Assembly: GCF_023074835.1 (NCBI RefSeq)
Contig: NZ_JALLGW010000002.1
Coordinates: forward strand, 434,001 to 498,000
Origin: Halomarina salina
GTDB lineage: Archaea > Halobacteriota > Halobacteria > Halobacteriales > Haloarculaceae
Length of the DNA stretch: 64,000 nucleotides
Direction: 5' to 3'
The position numbers and the translations under genes are program-made. The notes under the pieces are model-generated. The model was not told the DNA's origin. It was given only the letters and a program-made list of their open reading frames with translations, and searched no databases. Shown piece after piece: positions 52,841 through 61,853 of the stretch. The first letter of the stretch is position 1. Each line of letters opens with the position of its first letter.

Positions 52841-54760
52841 CTACCGGAACCGGAACGTCTCGAGGTTCTTCGGCGCGAACGTCCGCATGTTGAACTCGTG
52901 GTACAGCGCGCTGGAGAGGTCCTGCACCGACGACTCGTCGCCGTGGACGCAGAGCACCTTCTCCGGGCGCGGGTTCATCGTCCGGACGAAGTTCATCAGC
53001 CCCTGCCGGTCGGCGTGACCGGAGAAGCCGTCGACCGTCTCGACGTCCATCTTCAGCTTCAGCGTGTTCGAGCGGCCGCCGCGGCCGTTGATGGGGATCT
53101 CGTCCCAGCCGTTCTGGATGCGACGGCCGAGCGTCCCCTGGGCCTGGTAGCCGACGAACACCATCCGCGACTGCTCGTCGGGGCCGAGGTGTTCGAGCCA
53201 GGACATGATGGGGCCGCCGGTGACCATCCCGGACGTCGAGAGGATGATGCAGGGGTCGCCGTCGGCGACCTCCTGTCGCTCCTCCTCGCCGCCGTCGATA
53301 TGGTTGAACTGCGGCGCGAGGAACGGGTTGGCGTCCTCGTGGAAGATGCGGTCGCGCAGTTCGTCGCGGAGGTACTCGGGGTAGGTGGTGTGGATGGCCG
53401 TCGCCTCCCAGATCATCCCGTCGAGGTGGACGGGCATCTCCGGTATCTTCCCCTCGCGCATCGCCTCTTCGAGGACGAGCATGATCTCCTGCGACCGACC
53501 GACGGCGAACGCCGGGATGACGACCTTCCCGCCCTTGTCGTAGGTCTCGTTGATGACCTCGACGAGGTTGCGCTCGGAGTCCTCCTGGTCGGTCTGGTAG
53601 TCGTTGCGCCCGCCGTAGGTCGACTCCATGACGAGCGTCTCGACGCGCGGGAACTCGTTGACCGCGCCGTTGAACAGGCGCGTGTCGTCGTAGTGGATGT
53701 CGCCCGAGAACGCGACGTTGTAGAGGCCGTCGCCGATGTGGAAGTGCGAGACGGCGCTCCCGAGGATGTGCCCCGCGTTGTGGAAGGTGAGCTTGATGTC
53801 CGGCGCGATGTCCGTGACGTCGCCGTACTCCAGCGGGATGGTGTGCTTGATGGCCTCGCGGACCATCTCGGACTCGTAGGGCGGTGCGCGCCCCTCCTTC
53901 GCGGCCACGTCGAGGTAGTCGAGCGTCAGCAGACCCATCAGGTCGCGCGTCGGTTCGGTGCAGTAGATGGGGCCGTCGTAGCCGTACTTGAACAGCAGCG
54001 GGATGAGCGCCGAGTGGTCGAGGTGGGCGTGCGTGAGGACGACGGCGTCGATGTTCTGCGCGCCAGCGCCGAGCGCTTCGGGCACCTGCAGGTACGGCAC
54101 CTCGCCGTCCGCGCCGGGCTTGTCGCCGCAGTCGATGAGGATGCGCGTCTCGGGCGTGTTGAGGACGAACGAGGCGCGTCCGACCTCCCGGCAGCAGCCG
54201 AGGGTGGAGATGCGGACCCACTCGTCGTCGGACATCTCCTTGCGGTGGATCTGTCGCCCGACGCGTTCGAGGATGTCGCGGCGGTCCTCGCGTTCCTGCT
54301 TGAGGAAGTTCCGGACGTTCGAGACCGTCGAGGACTCGATGGGCGGCGTGCGGACGACTTCGGGCGTCCAGCCGACCTTCTGGGTTATCTCGCGCAGCGT
54401 CGACCCGTGGCGGCCGATGACCATACCAGGTTTCTGGGCCTCGATGACCACCTCGCCGGTGTCGGCGTGGAAGTCGAGGTCCGTGACGCCGGCCTCCTCG
54501 GGGATGACGCTTCGAATCTGCTTCTCGGCGTCGGTCGGGCGGGAGAGGACGTCCGGGTCGGGGCGGACGGTGATGCGCTTTCGGAGGCGGCCCGCGAGGG
54601 TGCGGATGAGGTCGCCGTTCTGCGCGAACTTCTTCGGGTCGCGCGTGTAGATGACCAGTTCCGGCCCCTCGTAACTCACGTCGGAGATGGAGATGTCGTC
54701 GGGAACCTCTTCTGTGATCTGTGCTTTCAGGTCGTCGAGTTGCTTCTCTACCGTGCTCAT
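52841..54760 (-). CDS. fttA: aCPSF1/FttA, beta-CASP ribonuclease and transcription termination factor
   Basis: A 639-residue archaeal CPSF1. N-terminal KH-type RNA-binding domains (about 1-170, with VIGRHG at 114-119) precede the metallo-beta-lactamase domain (HAHLDH at 244-249) and the beta-CASP domain (FAVGRSQE, STSGMVTGGP, then GFSGHADRQG and CVHGD). It cleaves RNA at U-rich sites and drives general transcription termination in archaea. Length and motif order are as expected. Its leader contains a perfect hairpin. Confidence 0.96.
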   Translation of the reverse strand: MSTVEKQLDDLKAQITEEVPDDISISDVSYEGPELVIYTRDPKKFAQNGDLIRTLAGRLRKRITVRPDPDVLSRPTDAEKQIRSVIPEEAGVTDLDFHADTGEVVIEAQKPGMVIGRHGSTLREITQKVGWTPEVVRTPPIESSTVSNVRNFLKQEREDRRDILERVGRQIHRKEMSDDEWVRISTLGCCREVGRASFVLNTPETRILIDCGDKPGADGEVPYLQVPEALGAGAQNIDAVVLTHAHLDHSALIPLLFKYGYDGPIYCTEPTRDLMGLLTLDYLDVAAKEGRAPPYESEMVREAIKHTIPLEYGDVTDIAPDIKLTFHNAGHILGSAVSHFHIGDGLYNVAFSGDIHYDDTRLFNGAVNEFPRVETLVMESTYGGRNDYQTDQEDSERNLVEVINETYDKGGKVVIPAFAVGRSQEIMLVLEEAMREGKIPEMPVHLDGMIWEATAIHTTYPEYLRDELRDRIFHEDANPFLAPQFNHIDGGEEERQEVADGDPCIILSTSGMVTGGPIMSWLEHLGPDEQSRMVFVGYQAQGTLGRRIQNGWDEIPINGRGGRSNTLKLKMDVETVDGFSGHADRQGLMNFVRTMNPRPEKVLCVHGDESSVQDLSSALYHEFNMRTFAPKNLETFRFR

Positions 54761-54804
54761 AGCTAGCGGAAACGGGCGGGGTTCCGTGACGCGAGCGCGC
54801 CGGA

Positions 54805-54822
54805 CGGACCTCCTGAGGTCCG
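54805..54822 (-). promoter_or_regulatory. perfect hairpin in the aCPSF1 leader region
   Basis: CGGACCTC and GAGGTCCG form a perfect 8-bp palindrome around a two-base centre, 45-62 bases upstream of the aCPSF1 ATG. If transcription begins further upstream, this is an mRNA leader hairpin; if not, it may be an operator for a dimeric regulator. Confidence 0.4.
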
Positions 54823-54924
54823 GGGCGTCGCCCGCGTCGGGATGAAGCAGTACGTCATGCTAGGGAGTCGTGACCGTTGGAACGGCCCGGAAAACCCGCG
54901 TTATCTGAGGGTATACCTGCACGA

Positions 54925-54932
54925 TTATAAAA
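54925..54932 (+). promoter_or_regulatory. TATA box of 163-residue gene
   Basis: TATAAAAG is the strongest TATA element in this gap and lies about 45 bases before the ATG at 54974, giving a predicted leader of about 20 bases. It is AT-rich on both strands and may also serve the divergent aCPSF1 gene. Confidence 0.55.
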
Positions 54933-54973
54933 GCCTTCGCAAAGCCGACGTAGGTCGGTCGCCAGTGAGGGGT

Positions 54974-55465
54974 ATGGACATTACCCCCGTCCGGGTCCGT
55001 TCGGAGTACAAGTTCGTCCGCGAGCGCCCGATAGCGCCGCTCATCACCGAGGTCCGCGACGCGCTCGGCGACCTGTTCGACACCGACGTGGCGGCCGTCA
55101 CGACCGAACAGTACCGCGGCGAGGTCGACGCCGTCTTCGCCGACGGCGACCGCGCGGTCAACGTCGCGGCGCTCGTCGCTATCCTCCGCGAACTCGACGT
55201 AGAGGGCGACTATCCGGGGTTCGTCGTCGACGAGCGACTCGGGCGCACGCTCGCCGCGACGCTCGCGGGCGGCGAACCGCTGACGACGCTCGCGGAGGCG
55301 ACGTTCCACTACGCCGACGTGCACGTCCACGGCGACGAGGACGAACGCGCGGGGCTCGACGACCTCGACGCGGCGCTCGCGGCGGGGTTCCAGACGCGAC
55401 TGCCGGGGTGGGAGTGGCAGGAGCGCGAGAGCCCCTTCGCCGTCTCCGCGCCGGCGGACGAGTAG
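54974..55465 (+). CDS. uncharacterised acidic haloarchaeal protein
   Basis: A 163-residue soluble protein starting MDITPVRVRSEYKFVRERPI. Predicted alpha/beta, with a conserved-looking RxxRxxPIAPLI segment and a His-containing FHYADVHVHGDEDERAG stretch near residue 115. No named family is recognised. The ATG at 54974 fits the TATA box; an upstream in-frame start at 54842 would lie beyond it. Confidence 0.72.
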   Translation: MDITPVRVRSEYKFVRERPIAPLITEVRDALGDLFDTDVAAVTTEQYRGEVDAVFADGDRAVNVAALVAILRELDVEGDYPGFVVDERLGRTLAATLAGGEPLTTLAEATFHYADVHVHGDEDERAGLDDLDAALAAGFQTRLPGWEWQERESPFAVSAPADE

Positions 55466-55712
55466 CACCGACGAACCGACGCGCGCTCGACGAGTTCGAC
55501 CGAGCGGCGCTCGACGCACCCGAGGGCACCGCGGGACGTTCCGCGGTCGGTCCGTCTACGGTGGTGGCGACCCGGCGGACGTGACGGTGGAGACTGGCGT
55601 CCCGCCCCACCCGGACGAGACGCTCGGGTGATGGGGCCCGACGACAGACTGGGACCGACAGGTCGAACCGCGAAACCGAACCGGGTTTCCGTGGACCCGT
55701 CACCTCTCCGGT

Positions 55713-56426
55713 ATGGACCGTCGCCGTTCCGTGCTCGCTGGCGTCCGCGACGTGGCCCCGTTCCTGCTCGGCATCGTCCCGTTCGGGTTGATCGCCGGGG
55801 CGGCGGTCGTCGCCGCCGACCTCCCGCCGGAACTCGCGGTCGGACTGTCGGTGCTGGTGTTCGCGGGGGCGTCGCAACTCGCCGCCATCGACCTGCTGGG
55901 TGCGGACGCGAACGCGGCCGTCGTCGTCCTCACCGTCCTCGTCATCAACCTCCGGATGATGATGTACTCGGCGTCGCTCGCGCCGTACCTCGACCGCCTG
56001 TCGCTCCGCGAGCGCGTCCCCGTCGCGTACCTGCTGACCGACCAGGCGTTCGCGCTCTCGGTGACGCGCTTCGAGGAGTCCGCCGACGTGACCCGCACGT
56101 GGTACTACCTCGGCGTCGCGCTCTCCCTGTGGACCGTCTGGCAGGTGTGCACCGTCGTCGGCGTCGCCGTCGGGACGAGCGTCCCCGAGGACGTCCCGCT
56201 GACGTTCGCGGTCCCGCTGACGTTCCTCGCGTTGCTCGTCCCCGCGGTGAAGAACCGCGCTTCGGCGGGCGCCGCGCTCGTCGGCGGTGGCGTGGCGCTG
56301 GCCCTCGTCACCGCACCGTTCAACCTCGGTCTCCTCGCGGGCGCTCTGGCCGGCGTCGTCGCCGGACTGGTCGCCGAACGATTCGTCGGGGTCACACCCA
56401 CGGAGGCGGAAGACGGCCGTGCGTGA
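55713..56426 (+). CDS. azlC: AzlC family branched-chain amino acid exporter subunit
   Basis: A 237-residue membrane protein with seven to eight helices. The N-terminal FLLGIVPFGLIAGAAVV and the FAGASQLAAIDLLG block (about residues 50-63) are family marks. With the small AzlD partner it exports branched-chain amino acids or analogues. The downstream azlD start overlaps the stop by eight bases. Confidence 0.92.
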   Translation: MDRRRSVLAGVRDVAPFLLGIVPFGLIAGAAVVAADLPPELAVGLSVLVFAGASQLAAIDLLGADANAAVVVLTVLVINLRMMMYSASLAPYLDRLSLRERVPVAYLLTDQAFALSVTRFEESADVTRTWYYLGVALSLWTVWQVCTVVGVAVGTSVPEDVPLTFAVPLTFLALLVPAVKNRASAGAALVGGGVALALVTAPFNLGLLAGALAGVVAGLVAERFVGVTPTEAEDGRA

Positions 56427-56763
56427 GTCGACCGTCTGGCTCGTCGTCCTCGCGGCGGGCCTCGGGACGTTCGCCATCCGGTTCTCGTTCCTCGCGGTGT
56501 TCGAGCGCACCGGGACCGTCCCGCCGCGACTCAGGCGGCCGCTCCGCTACGTCCCACCGGCCGTCTTCGCGGCGCTGGTGGTCCCGGCGCTCGTCTTCGG
56601 CGGCGAGGGCTCCGGCGCGGCGGCGTTCACGCCGCTCCGACTGGTCGCGGGGAGCGTCGCGGCGGTGGTCGCCTGGCGCACGGAGTCCGTGCTCTGGACC
56701 ATCGTCTCGGGCGTGCTGGCGCTCGTCGCACTGGAGGCGCTGGTGCACAGCGGCGTCGTCTAA
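56419..56763 (+). CDS. azlD: AzlD family branched-chain amino acid exporter subunit
   Basis: A 114-residue protein with four helices; FAIRFSFLAVFERTG and LRYVPPAVFAALVVPALVF are typical AzlD segments. The start is the GTG at 56419, eight bases inside azlC; a longer in-frame start would overlap azlC heavily. Partner of AzlC. Confidence 0.9.
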   Translation: MRESTVWLVVLAAGLGTFAIRFSFLAVFERTGTVPPRLRRPLRYVPPAVFAALVVPALVFGGEGSGAAAFTPLRLVAGSVAAVVAWRTESVLWTIVSGVLALVALEALVHSGVV

Positions 56764-56900
56764 CCCGAGTAGCCGCGGGGGGACACCGACCGGCGTCAGA
56801 GATAGCGTCCGAGGTGGTCGTTCGTGTCCCGTCCGTCGACTCGACGACGCCGCAACCCGCTTTCCGAACCTCTTTGCCGTGGTCCGCCCTCACACACGCC

Positions 56901-58718
56901 GTGCACGACATCGAGCGCTATCTCAACATCCGCAGCGCCTACGGCGCGTCGCTCTCCGAGGGGGGACAGCTCGCCTTCCTGATGAACACGACCGGCACCG
57001 CGCAGGTCTGGACGCTGGACGAACCGCGCGGCTGGCCCGAACAGCGCACGTTCTACGACGAGTCGGTCGGCTTCTGCACGTTCTCGCCCGAGCGGGAGGA
57101 ACTCGTCTTCGGGATGGACGAGGGCGGCGACGAGCGGACGCAGTTCTACCGGCTCGACCTGGCGGGCGACACGGAGGGCGAGATAACCGCCCTCACCGGG
57201 ATGCCCGACGCGAAGCACCTCTGGGGCGGGTGGAGCCACGACGGCGAGCGGTTCGCGTTCGCGTCGAACCGCCGCGACGAGGGCGTCTTCGACGTCTACG
57301 TGCAGGGCCGCGACGAGACGGGCGACGACGCCGAACTCGTCTACGAGTCCGACGGCTGGTACTCGCCCGGCGGGTTCTCGCCGGACGACTCGCGACTGCT
57401 CGTCACGCAGGCCACCTCGCTGCTCGACCAGGACGTCTACGTGCTGGACCTCGAATCGGGCGACCTGGAGCACCTGACGCCCCACGACGGGTTCGTGCGC
57501 CACCAGAGCGCGACCTGGGGACCGGACGGTGAGTACCTCTACGTCTCGACGGACCACGACTCGGACACGCTCGACCCGTACCGCCTGTCGCTCGACGGCG
57601 AGCGAGAGCGGGTAGCGCTGCCCGACGACGAGGAGAACGGCGACTGGAACGTCGGCGGGTTCGGCATCGACGACGAGACCGGTCGCGTCGTCTACTCGCG
57701 GAACGTCGACGGCTACACCGAACTCCGGGTCGGCGACCTCTCGGCGGACGGACTGGGAGTCGAGAACGTGACCGAGGTCGACCTGCCGAAGGGCGTCGCG
57801 GGCGGCGTCTCGTTCGACGAGGACGCCGAGCAGTTCGCGGTCACCATCACCGGGAGCACCCAGAACACGAACGTCCACGTCGGTGACGTCGCGTCGGGCG
57901 ACACCGAGCGCTGGACGCTCGCCTCGACGGCTGGCATCCCCGACTCGACGTTCGTCGAACCCGACCTCGTCCGGTTCGAGTCGTTCGATACCCGTGAGAT
58001 TCCGGCGTACTTCTCGCTCCCCCAGGAGGTGCCCGAGGGCGGCGCGCCGGTCGTCGTCGACATCCACGGCGGCCCCGAGAGCCAGCGTCGGCCGTCGTTC
58101 AACCCGCTGAAGCAGTACTTCCTGCGCTCGGGCTACGCCGTCTTCGAACCGAACGTCCGCGGGTCGACGGGCTACGGGAAGGCGTACTCACACCTCGACG
58201 ACGTGGAGAAGCGCATGGACTCGGTGAAGGACATCGAGGCCGCTGCGGGGTGGCTGAAGAGCCACGAGGCCGTCGACGGCGACCGCCTCGTCGCCTACGG
58301 TGGCTCCTACGGCGGATTCATGGTGCTCGCCGCGATGACGGAGTACCCGGACCTGTGGGCCGCCGGCGTCGACGTCGTCGGCATCGCCAACTTCGTCACG
58401 TTCCTGGAGAACACCGGCGAGTGGCGGCGCGAACTGCGCGAGGCCGAGTACGGCAGTCTCGCCGACGACCGCGAGTTCCTCGAGTCCATCTCGCCCATCA
58501 ACAACATCGACGCCATCCGCGCACCGCTGTTCGTCATCCACGGCGCGAACGACCCGCGCGTCCCCCTCGGCGAGGCGGAACAGGTCGCCGAGCAGGCCGC
58601 CGAGCACGTCCCCGTCGAGACCCTGATATTCGACGACGAGGGCCACGGCCTCTCGAAACTGGAGAACCGCATCGAGGCGTACTCGGCCGTGGTCGAGTTC
58701 CTCGACGACCACGTCTGA
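56901..58718 (+). CDS. S9 family peptidase (acylaminoacyl/prolyl oligopeptidase type)
   Basis: A 605-residue serine peptidase: an N-terminal seven-bladed propeller (about 20-370) with repeated FSPDDSRL/WSHDGERF-like blade motifs, then an alpha/beta hydrolase domain. The triad is Ser469 (GGSYGGF), Asp551 (GANDPRVP) and His582 (DEGHGL). It trims acylated or short peptides in the cytoplasm. The GTG at 56901 (VHDIERYLNIRSA) is preferred to the ATG at 56814, whose extra 29 residues are not family-like. Confidence 0.92.
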   Translation: MHDIERYLNIRSAYGASLSEGGQLAFLMNTTGTAQVWTLDEPRGWPEQRTFYDESVGFCTFSPEREELVFGMDEGGDERTQFYRLDLAGDTEGEITALTGMPDAKHLWGGWSHDGERFAFASNRRDEGVFDVYVQGRDETGDDAELVYESDGWYSPGGFSPDDSRLLVTQATSLLDQDVYVLDLESGDLEHLTPHDGFVRHQSATWGPDGEYLYVSTDHDSDTLDPYRLSLDGERERVALPDDEENGDWNVGGFGIDDETGRVVYSRNVDGYTELRVGDLSADGLGVENVTEVDLPKGVAGGVSFDEDAEQFAVTITGSTQNTNVHVGDVASGDTERWTLASTAGIPDSTFVEPDLVRFESFDTREIPAYFSLPQEVPEGGAPVVVDIHGGPESQRRPSFNPLKQYFLRSGYAVFEPNVRGSTGYGKAYSHLDDVEKRMDSVKDIEAAAGWLKSHEAVDGDRLVAYGGSYGGFMVLAAMTEYPDLWAAGVDVVGIANFVTFLENTGEWRRELREAEYGSLADDREFLESISPINNIDAIRAPLFVIHGANDPRVPLGEAEQVAEQAAEHVPVETLIFDDEGHGLSKLENRIEAYSAVVEFLDDHV

Positions 58719-58957
58719 GGCGTCGGGACGCGACGCTCGACCCACCTTCACCACTGATGGTTCGGAGGTAGTCACGGCAGAGTAAGCACAGATTGCACGC
58801 GGCGTATCCTCTGCTTACCTGCTACGGTCGGTGATTCTTTTCTTCGGTTCAGTCACCCCTGAAGACACTCCGTTCGGGGTGTACTCACGACGTACCGACA
58901 CTCTTCGCCGAGGAACGGTCACAGGGGTTTATACGCGATGCTGGTAACGGTCGGGGT
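58719..58957. other. intergenic gap with Nudix promoter
   Basis: It holds a pyrimidine-rich tract GATTCTTTTCTTCGG (about 58831-58845) downstream of the peptidase gene, a possible termination region, and a TTTATA box (58928-58933) centred about 27 bases before the next ATG, fitting a leaderless start. Confidence 0.5.
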
Positions 58958-59437
58958 ATGTCTCGGGGGGAGACCTACGACCGTGTTCGCTCCATCCTCT
59001 CGTCGCTGCGCGGGACGTACGGCCACTGCCCGGTCCGGCAGACGACCATATCGGTTCCGACGACGACCTACGACCGACTCCGGGGGCTCGCCGAGCGGAG
59101 CGTCGTCGACGTCGGCGTCCGCGTCAACAACGCCCGCGGCGAGTCGCTGGTCGTCCGCAACGAGGGCGGCTGGACCGACCCATGCGGTCACGTCGAGGAC
59201 GGCGAGTCCATCGAGGCGGGGGCCTGTCGCGTGTTCCACGAGACGGCCGACTTCACCTGCGACATCGAGGGACTGCTCGGCATCACCATCCTCTGTCTCA
59301 CGGACGCGAGCGACGCCGCCCGTGCCCCCATCTACCGCCTCGGCGCGCTGTTCGACGGCGGCCGGACCGAGGGCACAGGCTGCGAGGAGTGTCAGTGGCG
59401 GCCGGTGAAATCGGGGCCGTTCGTCGGGGCCTACTAG
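58958..59437 (+). CDS. Nudix-like hydrolase with degenerate Nudix box
   Basis: A 159-residue Nudix-fold protein. The box region reads GHVEDGESIEAGACRVFHET (about residues 77-96). Gly, the first Glu and Arg are kept, but the REUxEE core has become RVFHET, losing one metal-binding Glu. A CEEC pair sits near the C-terminus. Activity may be reduced or changed. The start is supported by the TATA box 27 bases upstream. Confidence 0.75.
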   Translation: MSRGETYDRVRSILSSLRGTYGHCPVRQTTISVPTTTYDRLRGLAERSVVDVGVRVNNARGESLVVRNEGGWTDPCGHVEDGESIEAGACRVFHETADFTCDIEGLLGITILCLTDASDAARAPIYRLGALFDGGRTEGTGCEECQWRPVKSGPFVGAY

Positions 59438-59662
59438 CCCACCTTTTATCCACGACTGGGGGCTCGCTCGCTACCGCTCGCTCACCCCCAGAGGGTAAAA
59501 GCTGGACCGAAAGGACTCCTTCACCCCCTCAGTCGCTCGTTTCACTCGCTTCTTCGGAGGTTCAGTCGCCCCGCTCGCTCACTTCGTTCGCTCGCGGTAC
59601 AGTGCGTGAGCGTTCCGCACAGCTACCGAACGCCTTTGTCGGGGTACTGACTTCATCGAGCT
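59438..59662. other. non-coding gap with CGCTCGCTCA-like repeats
   Basis: No gene. The segment 59460-59620 contains repeated CTCGCTCACTTCGTTCGCTC-type words, degenerate and partly self-complementary. It is a kind of spacer sequence often seen between haloarchaeal genes. A CTTTTATCC box just after the Nudix stop precedes it. Confidence 0.45.
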
Positions 59663-60217
59663 ATGCCCGGCGCACGAGTCGCACGTGGTGAGCGTGTGAC
59701 GCTCCGAACGACCGAGAAAGAGGACCTCCCACTGCTCCAGCGGATGCGGACCAACCCCGAACTCCGATACCCGCTCGCGACCAGACTGACGAGCCGCGAC
59801 GAGATGGCGGCTGAGTGGCCACACGACGATGACACCGACCGATTCACCGTCTGTCTCGACGGGGAGGGCGCGGGCCCGGGGACGCCCGGCGAGGACGACA
59901 CGCGGGCCATCGGGTTCGTCAACGTCGAGGACGCGTCGTGGCGACGCCCCGAACTCGGCTACGGTCTCGTCGGGGAGGTCCACGGCGAGGGCTACGGGAA
60001 GGAGGCCGTCGCGCTGGCCGTCGACTACACCTTCCGGACGTACGAGCACCCGGCGGTCGGTGCTGGCGCGTTCGCGTTCAACGACGCCTCTCGTGGCCTG
60101 CTCGAATCGCTCGGGTTCACCGAGGAAGGCCGTACTCGACGGGACATGTTCGTCGACGGCGAGTACCGCGACATGGTGCAGTACAGCCTGCTCCGTGAGG
60201 AGTGGGAGGAGCGGTGA
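59663..60217 (+). CDS. GNAT family N-acetyltransferase (RimJ/RimL type)
   Basis: A 184-residue acetyltransferase. VTLRTTEKEDLPLLQRM opens the fold; the acetyl-CoA binding loop is VGEVHGEGYGKEA (about 108-120), followed by NDASRGLLESLGFTEEG. Such enzymes acetylate protein N-termini or small amines. The ATG at 59663 gives normal length. It is convergent with egsA, 12 bases apart. Confidence 0.9.
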   Translation: MPGARVARGERVTLRTTEKEDLPLLQRMRTNPELRYPLATRLTSRDEMAAEWPHDDDTDRFTVCLDGEGAGPGTPGEDDTRAIGFVNVEDASWRRPELGYGLVGEVHGEGYGKEAVALAVDYTFRTYEHPAVGAGAFAFNDASRGLLESLGFTEEGRTRRDMFVDGEYRDMVQYSLLREEWEER

Positions 60218-60229
60218 GCGCGGTCGTAT

Positions 60230-61276
60230 CTATATGACGCCCGTTACAGTCGCCGCCTCGATGGCGGCCTCCTCGCTGACGCCGTTCCCGAGGATGGTGT
60301 AGCGGTCGCGAATCTCGTGGGCGGTCGTCATCGCCTCGACGAAGTCCTCCGCGGAGTGGCCGAGTTCCTCCGCGTTCGTGGGGGCGCCGATGGCCGCGAG
60401 TGCGTCGTGGACGTTCTGCCAGCGGCCCATGTCCCCCGAGTGGAGGTACTCCGTGACGACGCTGGCGACGCCGACCTGGTGGCCGTGGAGCGCCGTTCCG
60501 GGCGCGATGCGGTCTAACTGGTGGCTGATGAGGTGTTCGGCACCGCTGGCGGGGCGAGAGGACCCGGCGATGGACATGGCGACGCCGGAGGAGACGAGGG
60601 CCTTGACGACGAGCCACGCCGACTCCTCCAGACCGGGGCGGATGGAGTCGGCGTTGTCGACGAGCATCTCGGCGGTCATCCGGGAGAGCGCGCCGGCGTA
60701 CTCGCTGTACTCGACGTTCTTCAGGCGGTGGGCGAGCTCCCAGTCCTTGACCGCGGTGTAGTTCGAGATGATGTCCGCACAGCCGGCGGTCGTCAGTCGC
60801 CACGGCGCGTCGGCGATGATGCCCGTGTCCGCGACGACGACCAGCGGCGGTTCGGCGGCGACGGAGTGACGCGTGTCGCCCTCCGGGACGGAGCCGCGAC
60901 CCGAGACGATGCCGTCGTGGCTCGCGGCCGTCGGGACGCTCACGAACCCCATGTCGAGTTCGTCGCTCGCCATCTTCGCGATGTCGATGACCTTCCCGCC
61001 GCCGACGCCGACGAGGAAGCTCGCCTCGCTGTCCTCCACTTCGTCCATGACGCGCTCTACCTCGGAGAAACTGGCCTCGTCGACCGTGACCACGGGTGCG
61101 CCGTCGAACTGCTCGGCGACGGACTCGGCGGCGAGCTCCTTCGGCGTCGGACTCGTGACGACGAGCGGCGTCCCTCCGAGGTGGAGTTCGCCGACCGCCG
61201 CCGCAGTCTCCGAGAGCACGCCGTGACCGACGACGACGTTGCGCGGGAGCCGAATCCACGCGCGTTTGTCGAACAT
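60230..61276 (-). CDS. egsA: glycerol-1-phosphate dehydrogenase [NAD(P)+]
   Basis: A 348-residue EgsA/AraM-type enzyme that reduces dihydroxyacetone phosphate to sn-glycerol-1-phosphate, the step that fixes archaeal lipid stereochemistry. The NAD-binding motif FLVGVGGGKVIDIAKM (about 90-105) and Zn-ligand segments (AASHDGIVS, SGAEHLISHQLD, GHQVGVAS) are present. Normal length. Expected to be essential and single-copy. Confidence 0.96.
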   Translation of the reverse strand: MFDKRAWIRLPRNVVVGHGVLSETAAAVGELHLGGTPLVVTSPTPKELAAESVAEQFDGAPVVTVDEASFSEVERVMDEVEDSEASFLVGVGGGKVIDIAKMASDELDMGFVSVPTAASHDGIVSGRGSVPEGDTRHSVAAEPPLVVVADTGIIADAPWRLTTAGCADIISNYTAVKDWELAHRLKNVEYSEYAGALSRMTAEMLVDNADSIRPGLEESAWLVVKALVSSGVAMSIAGSSRPASGAEHLISHQLDRIAPGTALHGHQVGVASVVTEYLHSGDMGRWQNVHDALAAIGAPTNAEELGHSAEDFVEAMTTAHEIRDRYTILGNGVSEEAAIEAATVTGVI

Positions 61277-61460
61277 ACCTCAACTGGCCCGTCGCGCCGT
61301 ATAACGGTTCGTACTGCCCAGCGGGCGACCCGGAGTCGTGCCGGTTGGCCACCCCGAAGACGAGGGTCACGCCTCGCGACGCTCGACCGAACCAGCCCCT
61401 CCATCGTCGGCACCGTCTCGCCGTCGCCGGTCGTCGTCGTCACGCCGGTGCGAGTCTGAC

Positions 61461-61811
61461 TCATCGACGGGTCGGAGTCGTGGTGGCCTGCGTCGGCACC
61501 TCGACGCGGACCGAGAGCGTGTCGCCGGGTCTGACGGGGGCGTGCCAGCGCAGGTCGTCCATTCCGCGACCGCTGAGACTGGCGGTCTCGTTCATGTACC
61601 CCTCGACGAGCAGGCGCGCCGAGAGCGCTGCGGTGTGCCACCCGCTGGCGATGAGCCCGCCGTACATCGACTCGGCGGCCGCCTCCGGGTCGGTGTGGAT
61701 GGGCTGCGGGTCGAACTGCTCAGCGAACGACAGCAGTTCCTCGCAACTCACGGTGACGCTGCCGCAGTCGCGGCTGTGCCCGACCTCGATGTCCTCGAAG
61801 TACAGTGTCAC
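61461..61811 (-). CDS. MaoC-like dehydratase, C-terminus lost through apparent frameshift
   Basis: A 116-residue hot-dog-fold protein of the MaoC family. The hydratase motif FDPQPIHTDPEAAAES (Asp and His about residues 34-39) and FGG-type YGGLIASGWHT are clear. The frame stops after EVPTQATTTPTRR, but the expected MaoC ending (DGETVPTMEGLV) is found about 60 bases on in another frame, so a 1-base deletion or sequencing error is likely. A further shift may follow, as SVERREA and a stop lie in the third frame. GTG 61811 (MTLYFEDIEVG) is preferred to GTG 61823. Confidence 0.7.
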   Translation of the reverse strand: MTLYFEDIEVGHSRDCGSVTVSCEELLSFAEQFDPQPIHTDPEAAAESMYGGLIASGWHTAALSARLLVEGYMNETASLSGRGMDDLRWHAPVRPGDTLSVRVEVPTQATTTPTRR

Positions 61812-61853
61812 GGTAGACCACACCGGCCAGCGGCTGAAGACGCTTTCCCGACC

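Noticed and set aside
52474-52893. A 139-codon plus-strand frame between the oxidoreductase and aCPSF1
   Set aside because: Ser/Arg-rich, not acidic, overlaps the 3' end of aCPSF1 and begins on the TATA box of the oxidoreductase.
59460-59620. CGCTCGCTCA-type repeats, considered as a second mobile hairpin element
   Set aside because: Degenerate words with no perfect paired stems, no flanking direct repeat and no interrupted gene.
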